Assembly (NCBI GenBank): GCA_030610745.1
Contig: JAUWRC010000096.1
Location: 1-5,772, forward strand
DNA from: Clostridia bacterium
Lineage (GTDB): Bacteria > Aerophobota > Aerophobia > Aerophobales > AE-B3A
Reading direction: 5' to 3'
Length of the DNA: 5,772 nt
Below the pieces are notes generated by a model. The model was not told where the DNA came from, did not search any database, and worked only from the letters and a program-made list of their open reading frames with translations. Shown piece after piece: positions 4,784 through 5,772 of the stretch; the stretch's first letter is position 1; each line of letters opens with the position of its first letter. Made by a program: the position numbers and the translations under genes.

Positions 4784-5772
4784 ATGCCTGATATACCTAA
4801 TCTTAACTCATCTGTTCGTTACGCTAAGGGAGTAGGAGAAAAAAAAGCCCAGCTTTTCAAAAGATTGGGCATCGAGACAATCTTTGACCTTCTTCATCAT
4901 TTTCCTACCCATTATGAAGATCGCTCCCACATTGTTCCTATTGGACATACTCTAGCCGATAAAAAACAGGTAATTCAGGGTAAGGTTCTCCTGGTTAGCC
5001 AACTCAAAGTGGGTAAGGATTTATCCATACTCAAAGTAGCGGTAAGAGATGCTACAGGAATAATCTATGCTATTTGGTATAATCAAGAGTATCTTAGTCA
5101 ATATCTTAAAAAGGAAAAGGAGCTCCTGGTAAGTGGAAAAGTGGAGTGGAAATTTGGAGAAAGGCAGATTAAGGTAGAGGACTTTGAGCTGTTAACCGGG
5201 GATGAGGAAGATAATCTTCACTTGAAAAGAATTGTTCCCTTTTATCCTTTAACAGAGGGCCTATCCCACAGAATGCTGCGCCGTATTATTAAAATTAATC
5301 TGGAAAGAATATCCCCTTATCTGGTAGATATTCTGCCCCAGCCAATGAGGAAGCGCTATTTATTTATTTCTTTTGAAGAAGCGCTGAATAATATTCATTT
5401 CCCGGAAAGTTTTCCCCGGCAAAAAGAGGCTCGCCGAAGGCTTGTCTTTGAGGAATTTTTCCTTCTCCAATCCGCTCTTGCTTTGAAAAGAAGAGAATAT
5501 AAAAAAGAGAAAGGGATTTCCTTTAAGGTAGGAGATGGATTGATTAAATCTTTTTTCGGCTCCCTTCCTTATCCGCTTACCCTCTCCCAGAAAAGAGTAA
5601 TAAAAGAAATCTTAGAGGATATGGAAAGCCCTCAACCTATGAACCGTTTGCTGCAGGGGGATGTAGGTTCGGGAAAGACTATAGTGGCTGCGGCTGCCTT
5701 ATTGACAGCTATCCTCAATGGATACCAGACAGCCTTGATGGCCCCCACTGAGATTCTTGCTCAACAACATTG
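4784..5772 (+). CDS. recG: ATP-dependent DNA helicase RecG (5' part, cut by window edge)
   Basis: RecG is a monomeric superfamily 2 motor that regresses stalled replication forks and migrates branched DNA in recombinational repair. The visible 329 residues include the N-terminal wedge region with KGVGEKKAQLFKRLGIETIFDLL (about 15-37) and HFPTHYEDR, then an OB-fold stretch with VRDATGIIYAIWYNQ. The linker contains RRRLVFEEFFLLQSALA, followed by the Walker A motif GDVGSGKT (292-299) and APTEILAQQH at the edge. The position of Walker A agrees with full-length homologues, so the start is about right. ATG 4784 is the only canonical start after the in-frame stop at 4757-4759. There is no Shine-Dalgarno sequence before it. 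The frame continues past 5772 and should total close to 700 residues. Confidence 0.96.
   Translation, partial: MPDIPNLNSSVRYAKGVGEKKAQLFKRLGIETIFDLLHHFPTHYEDRSHIVPIGHTLADKKQVIQGKVLLVSQLKVGKDLSILKVAVRDATGIIYAIWYNQEYLSQYLKKEKELLVSGKVEWKFGERQIKVEDFELLTGDEEDNLHLKRIVPFYPLTEGLSHRMLRRIIKINLERISPYLVDILPQPMRKRYLFISFEEALNNIHFPESFPRQKEARRRLVFEEFFLLQSALALKRREYKKEKGISFKVGDGLIKSFFGSLPYPLTLSQKRVIKEILEDMESPQPMNRLLQGDVGSGKTIVAAAALLTAILNGYQTALMAPTEILAQQH

Overview
The window is bacterial chromosome. It is AT-rich and carries housekeeping genes spaced like a compact, free-living bacterium. A release factor 2 gene with the classic programmed frameshift, HU, NusB, L28 and RecG place it in Bacteria. No single marker fixes the phylum. 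The zinc-ribbon L28 and the GuaB3-type IMP dehydrogenase relative suggest an organism outside the Proteobacteria, possibly an uncultured candidate lineage, but that is only an inference.

Layout: Positions 996 down to 1 (minus strand, running off the left edge) hold one uninterrupted reading frame. It joins a complete NusB-like antitermination factor to a class II CCA-adding enzyme/poly(A) polymerase-type nucleotidyltransferase. Its promoter is at 1030-1057. A gap of about 420 bases follows. It contains no gene I can support, but it holds the plus-strand promoter and structured leader of an HU gene (1417-1689). A strong hairpin separates HU from an Mth938-domain protein (1752-2090), whose start lies almost on the hairpin. 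The 2091-2180 gap carries five tandem degenerate heptamers and a semi-palindromic element, then a near-consensus promoter for prfB. prfB (2232-3321) needs a +1 shift at an in-frame TGA, and guaB3 (3334-4494) follows 12 bases later with a strong ribosome binding site. The convergent rpmB gene (4704-4516, minus) encodes a four-cysteine L28. It is divergent from recG (4784 onward, plus), which is cut by the right edge just after Walker A and the next helicase motif.

How they relate: most genes serve information processing: rRNA transcription (NusB), tRNA or RNA 3'-end maturation (nucleotidyltransferase), ribosome structure (L28), termination (RF2), nucleoid structure (HU) and fork repair (RecG). 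GuaB3 adds a guanine-nucleotide step. Four promoters can be read directly, and all show a TTGAC-type -35 box and a TATAAT-like -10 box separated by 16 bases.

The most unusual items are the NusB-nucleotidyltransferase fusion, which keeps a ribosome-binding-site-like sequence at its junction; the heptamer array with its neighbouring element; the prfB-guaB3 pairing; and the rpmB/recG divergent region, where one near-symmetric -10 could serve both strands. I saw no convincing new defence or mobile system.
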